A stretch of 64,000 nucleotides of DNA from Veillonellaceae bacterium. Lineage in GTDB: Bacteria > Bacillota > Negativicutes > Veillonellales > Veillonellaceae. The position numbers were made by a program, and so were the translations under genes. Every line of letters begins with the position of its first letter. Position 1 is the stretch's first letter. The stretch is from assembly GCA_900766245.1 (NCBI GenBank), contig CAAFUR010000020.1:248001-312000 (forward strand), read 5' to 3'. Below the pieces are notes generated by a model. It saw nothing but the letters and a program-made list of their open reading frames with translations, ran no database searches and was not told the DNA's origin. This document shows positions 51,969-63,109 of the stretch, one piece after another.

Positions 51969-54900
51969 TTAGAACTTGTACGTACCTTGGATACGAGTGT
52001 AGTTACCTAATTTAAAGTTTTCTCCGCCGTATAAAGTATCACGTTGTCCAATACCTTTTGCATCGAATGTGTAGAACGCTTCTACCAAGAAATCTTTGCG
52101 AGGAACATAGCCACCACCCAATGTAAAGCTACGGATACCATCTAAGTAACGATCTGGCACAGCACCTGTACCATTGCCACCGAAGAAGGAACCATGAGCG
52201 AAGTATTTGTAATCCATAAAGGCATTCCAACTACCTGGTCTTGTGTAATCCGATTGACCGATATCAAGACGAGCTGTCCAGAAGTGTGGCGTGCCGCCCA
52301 TGGAGTGACCTTTTACTGTAAAGTCAGCTGTATTTCGTACATGATCAAAGTTTGTATGTCCGTTCATATAGCGACCAAAATCACTGCGGTTGAAACCATA
52401 ATCTAAGGAGATAAGAGCATTCTCACCGACTTGATATTGTGCACCAATAGCGAAAATATTAGCCAATCGTTTTGATGTATATGTATCATTAGCAAAATCT
52501 GGTACTTCAGACCTTACGTCTTCATAAATTGGAACAAAAGGATATAGCTCATATCCATCAGAGTCTGTTTTATTTCCTTTAAATACACTATGTGTTACCA
52601 TTTTCGTTTTTGCATGACCAGCTTGCATTGTATGTTCATTATTGTTCAAGGATCGTAAGAACCAGGCTTGCAAACCTAAGCGAGGGTTAATTTGCGTTTT
52701 ATATTGAGCAAAGATAGCTTTATCGATAGCAGGAATCGTATCACGTTCTAGTTTTAAACCAGTCACTTTGACAGGTTTACCAATTACTTTTTCTAAAGCG
52801 GCACGAGGTAATGTATTACCTTGTTCAGATTCTTCAACTGCAAGCTTTAATAACGATAAATATTCTCGTGCAATTGTAGTAACAGTACCCTTGCTAGATT
52901 CACTATCACTAGTACTAAAGTTTGCAGCCTTTAATTCATCAATAGCTTTAACATCCTCCGCTTTTCTTGTACTAGTAGCAGAATCATAAGCTCCTAGTTT
53001 CTTTACTCCTACAACTCGTTTAAACTTAAAGTTCTTTACTGGATTTGTTAATTTATCAATATCCATTGTTTTAGGTAATAATGATTTTGCAACAACTTTT
53101 GTGTAATAATTTGTTAATTGTTCATTAATTATACTTTTTAAGCTTTTCTCCCGTTCATCTGTTTTGTACATGTATATATCATTAAAGGATGTTTTAGCTA
53201 CCCATTCAGCAACCCTAGTATACGCAGATTCAAATTCCTCCTTATGATTATCTATATAGTTAGAATTAAGAATATTAGCATTATCTAATGTTGTGCCAAA
53301 CTGTTTAATTAATTCAGGCTTTTCTTTGATATATAATTCAGCCAAGACTTTATTTTTTTCTTCTTTGTAAGCTTTTAACTCTGGAGAATCTTCTTCATTG
53401 ATACGATCTGGGCTATAATTAGAATCATAATATAGAGCCATCGTTGATGTTAAATATCCTACATTATGGTTTTCATCTTCTACTTCATAAACGACGTGTA
53501 TAGTATCTGGGCTTTTAGCAACATTATATGAAATATTACGATTTTTAATAAGTTCTGGATAAGCTTGGCTTAAGATATTAGCCATACGTTGAATAATCTC
53601 TGTTCGCTTAGCAATTTTCTCTTCTTCAGTTGCATTAGGCATTGAATTGTCAACATCACTTAATTGTTCCATGAAATAAAGGTTTTCATTTTTACCTTTA
53701 AAGTCTTTAAGATATGTCTCCATTGGTGACCCTTCACCCGCCACTTTTTTTCCATCTACTTCAGGTACATTACCCCATTTATCAGCTAACATCGCTTTAT
53801 CATTATCGTATGGATATAAATGATTTAGACCGATGAATTCTTCCATTGTTGGAGCTCTGAAATATGTCGCATATGTACTATGGTTATAAGCAGAATCTGT
53901 AATACCCGTACTTGCTTTAAAGGACCCAATACCGGTACGGAATTGACTTCTTTGGTCCGTCCATACAGCACGAACTCCATCAAATGTTTTATTGAACCAG
54001 TATCCAGTAGCACCCATGGATTCAGATAAGCGACCAATCGAGAAATCCCAATGTCCGCCAGAGTGGGTAACATCTAGATTTTCTAATCGTTGTTTATTTA
54101 ATCCTTTAGAGTTAATTGTTGTGTTTGCTGTATCTATAGAATGAGTACCACTAGCACTAGCAAGAACTTTTACATTTGTATTATCATTAATTCTTGCATC
54201 TACACCAAAGCGTATACGTTGTTCTAAACCATGTTCTTTTTGATCTTTTAGATTATATTCAGCATTACCTACATAGGATGTGCTTGTGTACAAGGATTGT
54301 GGACGTTCAGAACCTCCGTGCGCCATTAAACGTGTACGATAATCACCGATAAATTCAGTACCTTTTTCTTTTTTAGCATTAAATGGTCTTTCTAAGAATT
54401 GATGCTCACGTCCCATATCATCGCCATTCACAGTAGCTATAGCTTTATCTACATGAACTTTTGTAATAGGAGTTGTACCATTTATACCATTTGTTGATCC
54501 AGGATTTTGCATCTTCGCATCTTGAGCTTTACTATCTCCACCTGCGCCGAATTTAAGATTTACACCAAAACGATATACGCGAGATTGTGTTGCTCTATCA
54601 TCATCACGATGGTCAAAGATATTATTAATACCAAAGTATACTAAGGAATCGTTGCCAAATTTACGTTGTACCATGGCATTCCATGTACCGAATGATTTTT
54701 CTTCGTACTCATTAGATACATTATAGATGGCACTATCGGAATCAATACCACTAATCCAGTAGTTGGAACGATTTTTTTGTGTATTACTATCAAGCATTTT
54801 ATGATAATAGTCTGCCCACAGTTGTGCATTCCACTTCTTAGTTTCATAAGTAATACCGAAATCGATTTTGTTAGTTGGACGGTCTAATAAATGGGCAGGC

Positions 54901-57212
54901 ATTGTAGGATCAGATTGATTCAACGCTTGCAAACGAGTCCAGCCAAAACGTGTACTCCATTTAGAACCAAATTTATGTTTCCATTCTAACTGCATACCGG
55001 TAATTTTTGCTTTACCAATATTTTTAAAACTATAAATTAAATCTGGTGCTTGCATCCATTTATCTTGTTTTGATAATTGTGGTGCCCAGTCTTGTAATTC
55101 TCCTGTAAAGTATACGGACATATAGTTACGAATACGGTTTTGGAATACACCTAAACGAGCGTAATCATTTTTACCTTCCCCTTCAAAACTAATGTCGATA
55201 TTTTTAGATGTTTCAGGTTTTAGGTTTGGATTACCTGCCCAATACCATCCCATTTTAGCTACACCTTGTGCTACTGGATTAGATGCGAACATTTGCCAGT
55301 TATACCATAATTCACCCATGCCAGGTTCAGAATAACCAGTACCAATATTCGCTTTCAAACGACGATGAGCGTTGGAGTTTACATTATAGGTAGCACCAAA
55401 ATTCCAAGATACATGAGAACCAAATAAACTACTCTTATCGATACGAAGCGTTGGTTGAACTAATAAATCTTTGTTCACTTGCCATGCATCAGATAAGTAG
55501 TAATTACTTTTTTTAATACTACCTTCGCCTTCAGTAATACGTTGTTCACGCTCACGGTATTTTTCTAGGAATTTGACACCTTTATATTTTGGGGCTTTCG
55601 CACGTTCTGCTGGATCTACTGATTCCCCTTGCATAAAGTATTTCACATATACCGATGATCCATTTATATCATTTTCTTTTTTCAATGCCTCGTTAAATTC
55701 TAAAATTTTCTTCCAATGTGCATCATCTACACCAAAATCAGCTAAATTATTGGTCCAAGAGTATGGATCGGTAGTTTTATTAGGATCATCTAATTTATGT
55801 TCTCGCAAGTATTCATAAGTGATTGGTGGAACATCACTTTCTTTTTCCACACCATAATATTCATAATCTTTATCCCAGATTGGTAAACCATCCTTACCTG
55901 GTTTAAATTTGTAGTCATGAATATGAGAATAAATACGCAAACTATTATCACCAGGACGACGTTCTAAACGGTCTACACCAGATACTAATAAGTTTTTATC
56001 ATAATCCCATGGATCGATATAACGAGTTTTTACGTTAGGAGAACTTTTAAGTCGGCTACCAGAACCCGTTTCTTTAGTTTGCGCAATCCCCCAACTCAAA
56101 GTATGCTTATCCCCAATCGCAGAGTTTGCATTGAAACGAATATCTGTTTGACGATGGTCTACATCATCAATATAACGTAATTCGTTTTTACCTTCATATT
56201 GGGAGCGACCAACATAGTTAATTAAAGAAACATCATTTTCATTAATACGAGAATGATTTAATTCTAATTTCCAATCGCTGGCACCACCACGACCATTCCA
56301 GATCATATTTAAGGTATTACGGTTACTATCACGTTTAAAATGACGTTGAGGCTCCATTGGTGATGTACTATTTTTAACATCCCGATGTAAGTCTTCTGTA
56401 AAACGATTTAAACGTACCTGAATATTATGATCTTTATTGATATCATAAATACCATTAAAGCCAATATCAGAAGTATCACCGTAGAAACGAAGTGCATTAG
56501 GTTTGAAGTCGCCTTCTAGTTTATCACCAGTATCTCTTCTTTCTTTTGTAGCATATACTGGTAAAATATCACGTTTACTACCAGAGATAGCTACACGAAC
56601 TTTACCCATTTGTCCAGAATCGGCGCGCAAGAAGAAATTAGTATTACCATAGCCAGTTTCTCCACCTTTTGCACGAGATCCTTCACCATTGATTTGGATA
56701 GTTGGTTTTTTAGCCGCTTTTTTAGTGATGATATTAACAACACCACCAATAGCATCAGAACCATATTTAGCGCTAGCAGAACCTTGTACAATTTCAATAC
56801 GTTCTACGTTCTCTGTGCCTAAGCGCATAACTTCATCTGCTGCGCCACTAAATTTAGCCAAGTCTCCTAGTACGGCTTGTCCATCTACTAAAATCAAAGT
56901 ATGACGTGCTTCTGCACCACGAATGGACACGCCTACACGACCCATGGAGTCCACAGTTTTTGATACTCCACTTTCAGTGAAAATGATATCTTCTACTGAT
57001 TTAGCTTGTTTTTGTTCAATATCCTTTTTAGTAATAATGCTCACTTGTTGTGAGTTATATTTAGCATCTTCATGAGCTCTATCAGCTGTAACATATACAG
57101 ACCCCTCAGCTTGTACTGAATTAGAATACATTAAACCTGGTAGCGCTATCCATGTAGCAATCGCACATGATAGCATGAAGTATTTTTGTTGCTTTCTACG
57201 ATTTGTCGTCAT
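51969..57212 (-). CDS. Giant TonB-dependent receptor fused to a porin-like barrel (1747 aa)
   Basis: Signal peptide at residues 1-35 (cut after SVQA), then SVYVTADR near the TonB-box position. A plug domain follows (DIEQKQAKSVEDIIFTESGV, RGAEARHTLILVDGQAV, GSDAIGGVVNIITKK). A full receptor barrel ends at about 888 with INNIFDHRDDDRATQ and the terminal NLKFG. After a linker a second beta-rich half (about 930-1747) ends like Negativicute porins: SWNAFMDYKYFAHGSFFGG, YLDGIRSFTLGGGYVP, RDTLYGGENFKLGNYTR and final Phe. Normal receptors have 600-900 residues. Substrate unknown; iron or heme is suggested by neighbours. Confidence 0.85.
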   Translation of the reverse strand: MTTNRRKQQKYFMLSCAIATWIALPGLMYSNSVQAEGSVYVTADRAHEDAKYNSQQVSIITKKDIEQKQAKSVEDIIFTESGVSKTVDSMGRVGVSIRGAEARHTLILVDGQAVLGDLAKFSGAADEVMRLGTENVERIEIVQGSASAKYGSDAIGGVVNIITKKAAKKPTIQINGEGSRAKGGETGYGNTNFFLRADSGQMGKVRVAISGSKRDILPVYATKERRDTGDKLEGDFKPNALRFYGDTSDIGFNGIYDINKDHNIQVRLNRFTEDLHRDVKNSTSPMEPQRHFKRDSNRNTLNMIWNGRGGASDWKLELNHSRINENDVSLINYVGRSQYEGKNELRYIDDVDHRQTDIRFNANSAIGDKHTLSWGIAQTKETGSGSRLKSSPNVKTRYIDPWDYDKNLLVSGVDRLERRPGDNSLRIYSHIHDYKFKPGKDGLPIWDKDYEYYGVEKESDVPPITYEYLREHKLDDPNKTTDPYSWTNNLADFGVDDAHWKKILEFNEALKKENDINGSSVYVKYFMQGESVDPAERAKAPKYKGVKFLEKYREREQRITEGEGSIKKSNYYLSDAWQVNKDLLVQPTLRIDKSSLFGSHVSWNFGATYNVNSNAHRRLKANIGTGYSEPGMGELWYNWQMFASNPVAQGVAKMGWYWAGNPNLKPETSKNIDISFEGEGKNDYARLGVFQNRIRNYMSVYFTGELQDWAPQLSKQDKWMQAPDLIYSFKNIGKAKITGMQLEWKHKFGSKWSTRFGWTRLQALNQSDPTMPAHLLDRPTNKIDFGITYETKKWNAQLWADYYHKMLDSNTQKNRSNYWISGIDSDSAIYNVSNEYEEKSFGTWNAMVQRKFGNDSLVYFGINNIFDHRDDDRATQSRVYRFGVNLKFGAGGDSKAQDAKMQNPGSTNGINGTTPITKVHVDKAIATVNGDDMGREHQFLERPFNAKKEKGTEFIGDYRTRLMAHGGSERPQSLYTSTSYVGNAEYNLKDQKEHGLEQRIRFGVDARINDNTNVKVLASASGTHSIDTANTTINSKGLNKQRLENLDVTHSGGHWDFSIGRLSESMGATGYWFNKTFDGVRAVWTDQRSQFRTGIGSFKASTGITDSAYNHSTYATYFRAPTMEEFIGLNHLYPYDNDKAMLADKWGNVPEVDGKKVAGEGSPMETYLKDFKGKNENLYFMEQLSDVDNSMPNATEEEKIAKRTEIIQRMANILSQAYPELIKNRNISYNVAKSPDTIHVVYEVEDENHNVGYLTSTMALYYDSNYSPDRINEEDSPELKAYKEEKNKVLAELYIKEKPELIKQFGTTLDNANILNSNYIDNHKEEFESAYTRVAEWVAKTSFNDIYMYKTDEREKSLKSIINEQLTNYYTKVVAKSLLPKTMDIDKLTNPVKNFKFKRVVGVKKLGAYDSATSTRKAEDVKAIDELKAANFSTSDSESSKGTVTTIAREYLSLLKLAVEESEQGNTLPRAALEKVIGKPVKVTGLKLERDTIPAIDKAIFAQYKTQINPRLGLQAWFLRSLNNNEHTMQAGHAKTKMVTHSVFKGNKTDSDGYELYPFVPIYEDVRSEVPDFANDTYTSKRLANIFAIGAQYQVGENALISLDYGFNRSDFGRYMNGHTNFDHVRNTADFTVKGHSMGGTPHFWTARLDIGQSDYTRPGSWNAFMDYKYFAHGSFFGGNGTGAVPDRYLDGIRSFTLGGGYVPRKDFLVEAFYTFDAKGIGQRDTLYGGENFKLGNYTRIQGTYKF

Positions 57213-57634
57213 TGCAATCTACTCCTACATACAAAAAAATTAACACAAATAATAACACAAATGACAAAAAATATCATTTTGCTTTTATTTTATACTAATT
57301 TATCTATCAAATCCACTCCGAAACGTTTTCAATTAGCCCATTTAGTTATGTTTTTTGTAAATATTTCTCATTTTTATAATGAGCTACGTATATAAATTAG
57401 GTTTATTAGCATATATTTCTATCGCTCAACAAAGGGTACATATAAGTCTACCTATATACGTATAACCATTACATACTCTTTTAAGTTGATACATTAAAGA
57501 GTATTATAGTCCTTCCTATTTTAAAATCACATGAGTGTCAATACATAAAATGCCTAATGAGTACTAGATACGCACTCATTAGGCATCAAAATAATCTTTT
57601 ACATTACATCATGGATGTATTGAATAAGATAGTA
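57213..57634. other. Gap between the two giant receptor genes
   Basis: Contains the terminator of the upstream receptor gene (57550-57586), the promoter region of the downstream one and an inverted repeat AAATGACA...TATCATTT near 57262-57283 that is weakly Fur-like. No gene seen. Confidence 0.5.
57550..57586 (-). terminator. Terminator of the second giant receptor gene
   Basis: A 13-bp perfect stem (ATGCCTAATGAGT with ACTCATTAGGCAT) with a TTTTATG tail on the minus strand, about 50 bases after the stop. Confidence 0.85.
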
Positions 57635-60600
57635 TTAGAATTTATATGTTCCTTGAATTCTTGTATAATTTCCTAGTTTAAAGTTTTCTCCACCATACAA
57701 TGTATCACGTTGTCCAGTCGCTTTTGCATCAAATGTGTAGAACGCTTCTAGTAAGAAATCCTTACGAGGCACGTAACCGCCACCTACGGTAAAGCTACTA
57801 ATGCCGTCTAGGTAACGATCTGGCACAGAACCACTGCCATTACCACCAAAGAAGGAGCCATGATCAAATCGTTTATAATCGATGAAACCATTCCAACTAC
57901 CTGCACGTTTATAGTCGGATTGACCAATATCAAAACGTACTACCCAGAAGCTTGGATTTCCACCCATAGCACGGCCAGTTGGTGTAAAATTGACACTACC
58001 TGGAACATAGTTATACACGGTGCGTCCATTCATAAATCGACCAAAGTCAGTTCTATTTTGACCGTAGTCAAAGGATACAGATGCATTACCTGTACTATAT
58101 TTTGCACCAATACCTACTACATTAGCCACACCTTTGAAAGTAGTGCTAGAAGTTCCTAAGCCACTAGCAAATTGTACTGTGTTTGTATCATTGCCCATAG
58201 AACGCAAGTACCAAGCAGTAAGGCCTAATTGCTTACCAACCATATGGCGTAACTGTACATAGCCTGCCCGTTTAATCGGTGGAATGACATCACGTTGTAA
58301 TACAATACCTTCTGCTGGAATGATAGCGCCAGTGTATGGAGTGAAAGCTTCTCGTGGTAATTTACTATGTCCATCTGTTGCTTCTAAAGCACTTACTATT
58401 TCATTGAAATAGCTCGCCACAAGATATGGATACATACCAGATTCATATGTTTTGGCAATAGATGATTCACCAGGAGTACCGATAGCAAGATAATTCATTT
58501 CATAAAGTTTATCGCCTATGTTATCTAACAAGCTACTCTCTGCCTCAACTTTTACTACTCCTGCATTAAATGAGTTTTTAGCAATCGCTTCTGCTTGCTC
58601 TTGATAACCTTTTAGGATAGCTTCTTTATTCGCTTTAAACCATTCTTTTAAAAATTCTTTTTTATTATTTCCCAGAACTTTCATATCAGTTAATTTTAAT
58701 TTAAAGATAGGGTTATCTAGGTTTGCACCACTCGGACTGATTGCTTTAGTAAAGGAACTTTCCTTATCTGGTCCATCCACTACAGGTTGGTCATCAGGCC
58801 CATATACTAGTTCTCCATCATCATCATACTTATAGCTTTTTTCTTTACCAGTTAGTCTATAAGTTATTTCTGGCATCTTAATCGGAATCGTAATTTCTTC
58901 TTCTGCTTTTTTAGCTACATTATATTTGGTAAACCCTTTATCATGACCATAGGCTTTTACAGCAAGCTCTTGCATGTGAGCAACAACACCATATTGGGCA
59001 TCGATATTGGCATCTAGTTTAGTAGTAACTTCTTCAAGTTCTTTTGTTTTTGCATCAATATCTTTTTTGTATTGCGCTTTCTTTTCAGGTGTATCGGCAA
59101 TGTATTCATTGTCCATTTGGTCTTTCAACGTAGCAAGGTCGCTAGCAAACTCTTCTTTTTTCTCGCTTAGTGATTTGTAATCCCCTTGTAAGGCCTTTAA
59201 CTGTTGATAGAAATTAATTGTATTTGGTGCATCTTTCACAATCTTTTCAACTTTTGCACCACCTACTAATTTTTTCTCTTCCTCTGAAAGTCCAGTATAA
59301 TCAAAGGTTGTACCTACGAATTCATCAACAGTTGGAGGACGTTTGAATTTAGTGAAAATTGCATGGGTATATGCAGAATCTTCAATACCTGTACTATGAC
59401 GGAAGTCACCATAACCAATACGCAATTGGTCTTTATCACTAGTCCAAACACTGCGTAGTCCATCAAATTCCTTATTAAACCAGTATCCGGTCATACCAAA
59501 TTTCTCAGTCAATCGACCAACACTAAAGTCCCATTTAGCATGATGGTTTGTGACATCTATTGTTTCTAAACGGCTATGAGAAAGTCCTTTAGACCCTGTT
59601 GTGACATGCGATGCATCGACGCCTTCTTGACCTTGTGCTGTAGCTACTACTTTTACATTCGTATGATCGCCCACACGAGCATCAACACCTAAGCGTAAGC
59701 GACTATGGAAGCCATGTTCATTTTTATCTTGTAAGTTTTTCAATGCTCCATCACTAATTGAACTTACTGCTGTCACACGGTTTGCTGGTCTATCACTGCC
59801 TAAATGACTGTCACCACCAAAGCGGATATCTCCCACTACAGTAGCACCTTTTTCTCGACTTTGGTCAAATTGAGATTCTAATACTGACGGCATTAGAGAT
59901 TCTTGAGCTTTCGATACACCATGTTCAGTGATTGGAGTTGTTCCATTCATTGCTACAGCCTTAGCATCAGTGTGTTTGGAAGTACTAGAACCATCGGAAC
60001 CAAATTTTAAGTTCATACCAAATCGGAACTGACGTCCTTGTAGAGCACGATCGTCATCACGATGGTTGAATAGGTTGTTCATGCCAAAGTACACAAGGGA
60101 ATCTTTATCGATTTTTTTCTGTACAATCATATTCCAAATACCATAGGTTTTCTTCTTGTACATATCTGCTGTTTTTTTCGTATTGAACTCGTACGTGATA
60201 ATAGATTTATCATTATTTTCTGGATTTACTTGCGATGTAATATAGTTACCACCACCAGCAACAGAGTTACTATCGAGCATACCATAGTAGTAATCTGTCC
60301 AAATATTGCCACTCCAACCACTTACTTTATCTTCTAATTCCAAGCCTAAGTCGAGTTTATGCATCGGTTTGTCCAACAATCGTTTTGGCATATCTGGATT
60401 TGTTTTATTCACTGCATCTAAATATGTATACCCTACTTTCAATTTTGCATGGTCATTCAACCGTTGTTTCACTTCTAGTTCAACACCGTTGACACGGGCT
60501 TTACCGATGTTGCGGAATGTATATAGCATATCTGGAGCATGAGCATATTTTGTAGCCCCGAAATAAGTACTTTCATCAAGATATGGATAGAAATCCATTA

Positions 60601-62791
60601 AATGTCCAGTATTGGCAATGGTCATATAGTTGCGGATTTGATTGCGGAAAGCCGTCAATTTCATATAGGTATTTTTATTTTCTCCTTCAAAGGAAATATC
60701 TATATTTTTCGACTTTTCAGGTTTTAATGTTGGGTTGCCAATCCAATACCAACCTAAACGAGCACGTCCACCAGACAATGGAGCCACATTCGTTACCGTA
60801 GGTCCAAACATTTCCCAGTTATAGTATAATTCACCCATACCTGGCTCTGTATAACTAGTGCCGACATTGGCTTTCAATCGACGATGTGCATTACCACCTA
60901 CATTATGAGTAACCCCCATATTGAAAGTCATATGAGACCCAAATAAATCACTATGATCTAAACGTACAATTGGTTGTAATAGAGTATCCTTGTTGATTTG
61001 CCATGTATCTTGCAAAAAGAAATGTTGTTTCCGTAATCTTGCACTACCCATGGTTTGCTGATTGATACGTTTATTGTATTCATCTTTGAAATGACCGCCA
61101 TTAAATTGAGGTCGTACAATTTTGAAAGACGGATCTTCCATGTAATAGAATAAAGCTAAATAATCTTTATTAATTACAGGTGGTTTGACCCCATCAATGG
61201 TTTCAGTACCTTGATGACCTGGGCCATATTTAGCAATCAGTTCTTTATTGTACGGAATTTCATTTAATTTATCGTTGAATGCCTTGAATCGTTTCAATGC
61301 TTCTGGATTACGGGATTCCATATTGTTTGGTGTATATCCAGAGTTATACACAAGTCCATGGAATGCAGCAGGGTCTAGATTAGCCTCTGGGTCTAAATAG
61401 TTTTTGAAATCTTCATAAGTAAACTCTGGCACACTCGTTTTATCTGTATGATCGTAGCCATACCATTCTTTTTCTTTATCCCATTGTAATACGCCATCAC
61501 TATTTTCTTTGAAAGAATGACGATAAATGGTACTTTCTGGTTTACCATGTTTTACAGCTAAACTTTTATCATAGTCCCATGGATCAATATTTCTAACCCA
61601 TGTATGAGGTGCACTTTTTAGACGGCTACCTTCGCCACTTTCAGTAGTATATCCAAAACCATAAGAAAGTAAGTGATTATCGTTGGCTTGAGTGTCTCCA
61701 GTAATATTAAAGCTCCATTGTTTATGGTCCACATTGTCCACATAGTTCAATGTGTTTTTACCTTCATAATTACTGCGACCATACTCACTTGTTAAGGTTA
61801 CATCATCTTCTTTTGTACGAGTATAGTTTAATTCAACCTTCCAATTGCTTTTTTCATCTTGTCCTGCATAGGAAAGGTTACTTTTATTTCTATCTAAATC
61901 ACGTTTGTAATGAACTTGTGGTTCATCTTCGGAGTTTGTACGTTTTACAAAACGTTCTAAATCTTCGTTATAACGGTCTGTTGTAAATGTAAATGAATTA
62001 TTTTGATTCACATCATAAATTGCAGACAAACCTAAATTGGAGTTTGTTCCGTAATACCTTAAGGAATTTTTAGGGAATTGTTCATTGACAGTAGCGTTAC
62101 CAAATGGAACTTCTTTTCTTTCTCTTGCAGCATATACAGGAACGATATCACGTTTACTACCATGAATATTCACACGTAATTTGCCTTGTTGGCCAGAGTC
62201 AGCACGCATAAAGAAGTTACTATATGGGAACAAACCTTGATCCCCACGGGAACGAATACTTTCACCATTGATGCGGATATTGGCATTTTTGTTAGGTTTA
62301 TTCGTGATGACATTGATAACACCACCAATGGCATCGGATCCATATTTTGCACTGGCTGCGCCTTGGATAATTTCTATACGTTCTACATTTTCTGTACCTA
62401 GTCGTTGTAATTCATCACCTTGACCTTGGTACTTAGCAAATTCACCCATCACTGGCTGTCCATCTACAAGAATTAATGTATGACGAGGTTCAGCACCACG
62501 AATCGATACACCGACACGACCCATGCTGTCCACTGTACGACTCACACCAGCTTGTGTAAATACGATATCTTCCACAGATTTAGCCTGTTTTTGTTCAATA
62601 TCTTTTTTAGTAATGATTTGCACTTGTTGAGAGTTATATTTCGCTTCTTCTTGTGCACGATCTGCTGTAACATATACAGACCCTTCTGCCTGTACAGGTG
62701 CTAACCCACCCAGTAGATACCAAGAACAAGCCATCCAACTCATGACTGCACCAGTAAGTAAACGTTTCTGATACGGTTTAGTATAATGCAT
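57635..62791 (-). CDS. Second giant TonB-dependent receptor / porin-like fusion (1718 aa)
   Basis: A paralog of the neighbouring giant gene, with the same layout. Signal peptide ends near residue 35 (LAPVQA). The plug has IEQKQAKSVEDIVFTQAGVS and SDAIGGVINVITNK. The first barrel ends at about residue 930 with MNNLFNHRDDDRALQ and NLKFG. The porin-like half ends with DYKRFDHGSFFGGNGSG and the same C-terminal 20 residues as the first gene. Between them lies a helical insert near 1180-1270 (KKDIDAKTKELEEVTTKLDA) that is unusual in a barrel. ATG at 62791 with GGAG upstream is preferred over GTG at 62818. A Fur-box-like site lies upstream. Confidence 0.85.
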   Translation of the reverse strand: MHYTKPYQKRLLTGAVMSWMACSWYLLGGLAPVQAEGSVYVTADRAQEEAKYNSQQVQIITKKDIEQKQAKSVEDIVFTQAGVSRTVDSMGRVGVSIRGAEPRHTLILVDGQPVMGEFAKYQGQGDELQRLGTENVERIEIIQGAASAKYGSDAIGGVINVITNKPNKNANIRINGESIRSRGDQGLFPYSNFFMRADSGQQGKLRVNIHGSKRDIVPVYAARERKEVPFGNATVNEQFPKNSLRYYGTNSNLGLSAIYDVNQNNSFTFTTDRYNEDLERFVKRTNSEDEPQVHYKRDLDRNKSNLSYAGQDEKSNWKVELNYTRTKEDDVTLTSEYGRSNYEGKNTLNYVDNVDHKQWSFNITGDTQANDNHLLSYGFGYTTESGEGSRLKSAPHTWVRNIDPWDYDKSLAVKHGKPESTIYRHSFKENSDGVLQWDKEKEWYGYDHTDKTSVPEFTYEDFKNYLDPEANLDPAAFHGLVYNSGYTPNNMESRNPEALKRFKAFNDKLNEIPYNKELIAKYGPGHQGTETIDGVKPPVINKDYLALFYYMEDPSFKIVRPQFNGGHFKDEYNKRINQQTMGSARLRKQHFFLQDTWQINKDTLLQPIVRLDHSDLFGSHMTFNMGVTHNVGGNAHRRLKANVGTSYTEPGMGELYYNWEMFGPTVTNVAPLSGGRARLGWYWIGNPTLKPEKSKNIDISFEGENKNTYMKLTAFRNQIRNYMTIANTGHLMDFYPYLDESTYFGATKYAHAPDMLYTFRNIGKARVNGVELEVKQRLNDHAKLKVGYTYLDAVNKTNPDMPKRLLDKPMHKLDLGLELEDKVSGWSGNIWTDYYYGMLDSNSVAGGGNYITSQVNPENNDKSIITYEFNTKKTADMYKKKTYGIWNMIVQKKIDKDSLVYFGMNNLFNHRDDDRALQGRQFRFGMNLKFGSDGSSTSKHTDAKAVAMNGTTPITEHGVSKAQESLMPSVLESQFDQSREKGATVVGDIRFGGDSHLGSDRPANRVTAVSSISDGALKNLQDKNEHGFHSRLRLGVDARVGDHTNVKVVATAQGQEGVDASHVTTGSKGLSHSRLETIDVTNHHAKWDFSVGRLTEKFGMTGYWFNKEFDGLRSVWTSDKDQLRIGYGDFRHSTGIEDSAYTHAIFTKFKRPPTVDEFVGTTFDYTGLSEEEKKLVGGAKVEKIVKDAPNTINFYQQLKALQGDYKSLSEKKEEFASDLATLKDQMDNEYIADTPEKKAQYKKDIDAKTKELEEVTTKLDANIDAQYGVVAHMQELAVKAYGHDKGFTKYNVAKKAEEEITIPIKMPEITYRLTGKEKSYKYDDDGELVYGPDDQPVVDGPDKESSFTKAISPSGANLDNPIFKLKLTDMKVLGNNKKEFLKEWFKANKEAILKGYQEQAEAIAKNSFNAGVVKVEAESSLLDNIGDKLYEMNYLAIGTPGESSIAKTYESGMYPYLVASYFNEIVSALEATDGHSKLPREAFTPYTGAIIPAEGIVLQRDVIPPIKRAGYVQLRHMVGKQLGLTAWYLRSMGNDTNTVQFASGLGTSSTTFKGVANVVGIGAKYSTGNASVSFDYGQNRTDFGRFMNGRTVYNYVPGSVNFTPTGRAMGGNPSFWVVRFDIGQSDYKRAGSWNGFIDYKRFDHGSFFGGNGSGSVPDRYLDGISSFTVGGGYVPRKDFLLEAFYTFDAKATGQRDTLYGGENFKLGNYTRIQGTYKF

Positions 62792-62828
62792 AGCACTCCA
62801 CCATCTTCCTATAAACACAAATACATTT

Positions 62829-62847
62829 GATAATGTTAATCATTTGT
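62829..62847. promoter_or_regulatory. Fur-box-like operator
   Basis: GATAATGTTAATCATTTGT matches 15 of 19 bases of the classical Fur consensus GATAATGATAATCATTATC. It lies 38-56 bp upstream of the receptor start codon, suggesting iron repression. Confidence 0.68.
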
Positions 62848-63004
62848 ATTATAAACCTAATCAAATATCACATCTACTCCATATGGTTTTCAAATGCTCC
62901 ATTTGATTCACGAACTGTAAAATTATATTTATATTTTAAACTATAAGTTCATGATAATATACTTTGATCATATCTAACTTTCATGATTATATGTTTATAT
63001 TTCA

Positions 63005-63033
63005 TTGACACTTGTCACAGCTAGGAATATAAT
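63005..63033 (+). promoter_or_regulatory. Consensus promoter of the chelatase gene
   Basis: TTGACA, 17 bases, TATAAT: a perfect sigma-70 match. The start is near 63040, about 70 bases before ATG. Confidence 0.88.
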
Positions 63034-63109
63034 AATAGTTAAGTATGAATAGGGAAATAAAAATTCATGCTTTTGGGTATATTTCTAGTTTTAGGTAAGG
63101 AGAATTATT

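Larger units (their letters stand above)
62792..63109. other. Divergent regulatory region between receptor and chelatase genes
   Basis: A 318-bp gene-free, A/T-rich region with the Fur-box-like site and the chelatase promoter. Further ATGATAAT/TGATCAT-like motifs lie near 62952-62972. Confidence 0.55.

Noticed and set aside
51969..62791. Assembly chimera creating the giant receptors
   Set aside because: Two separate paralogs have the same double layout with diverged sequences, which an assembly error would not produce.
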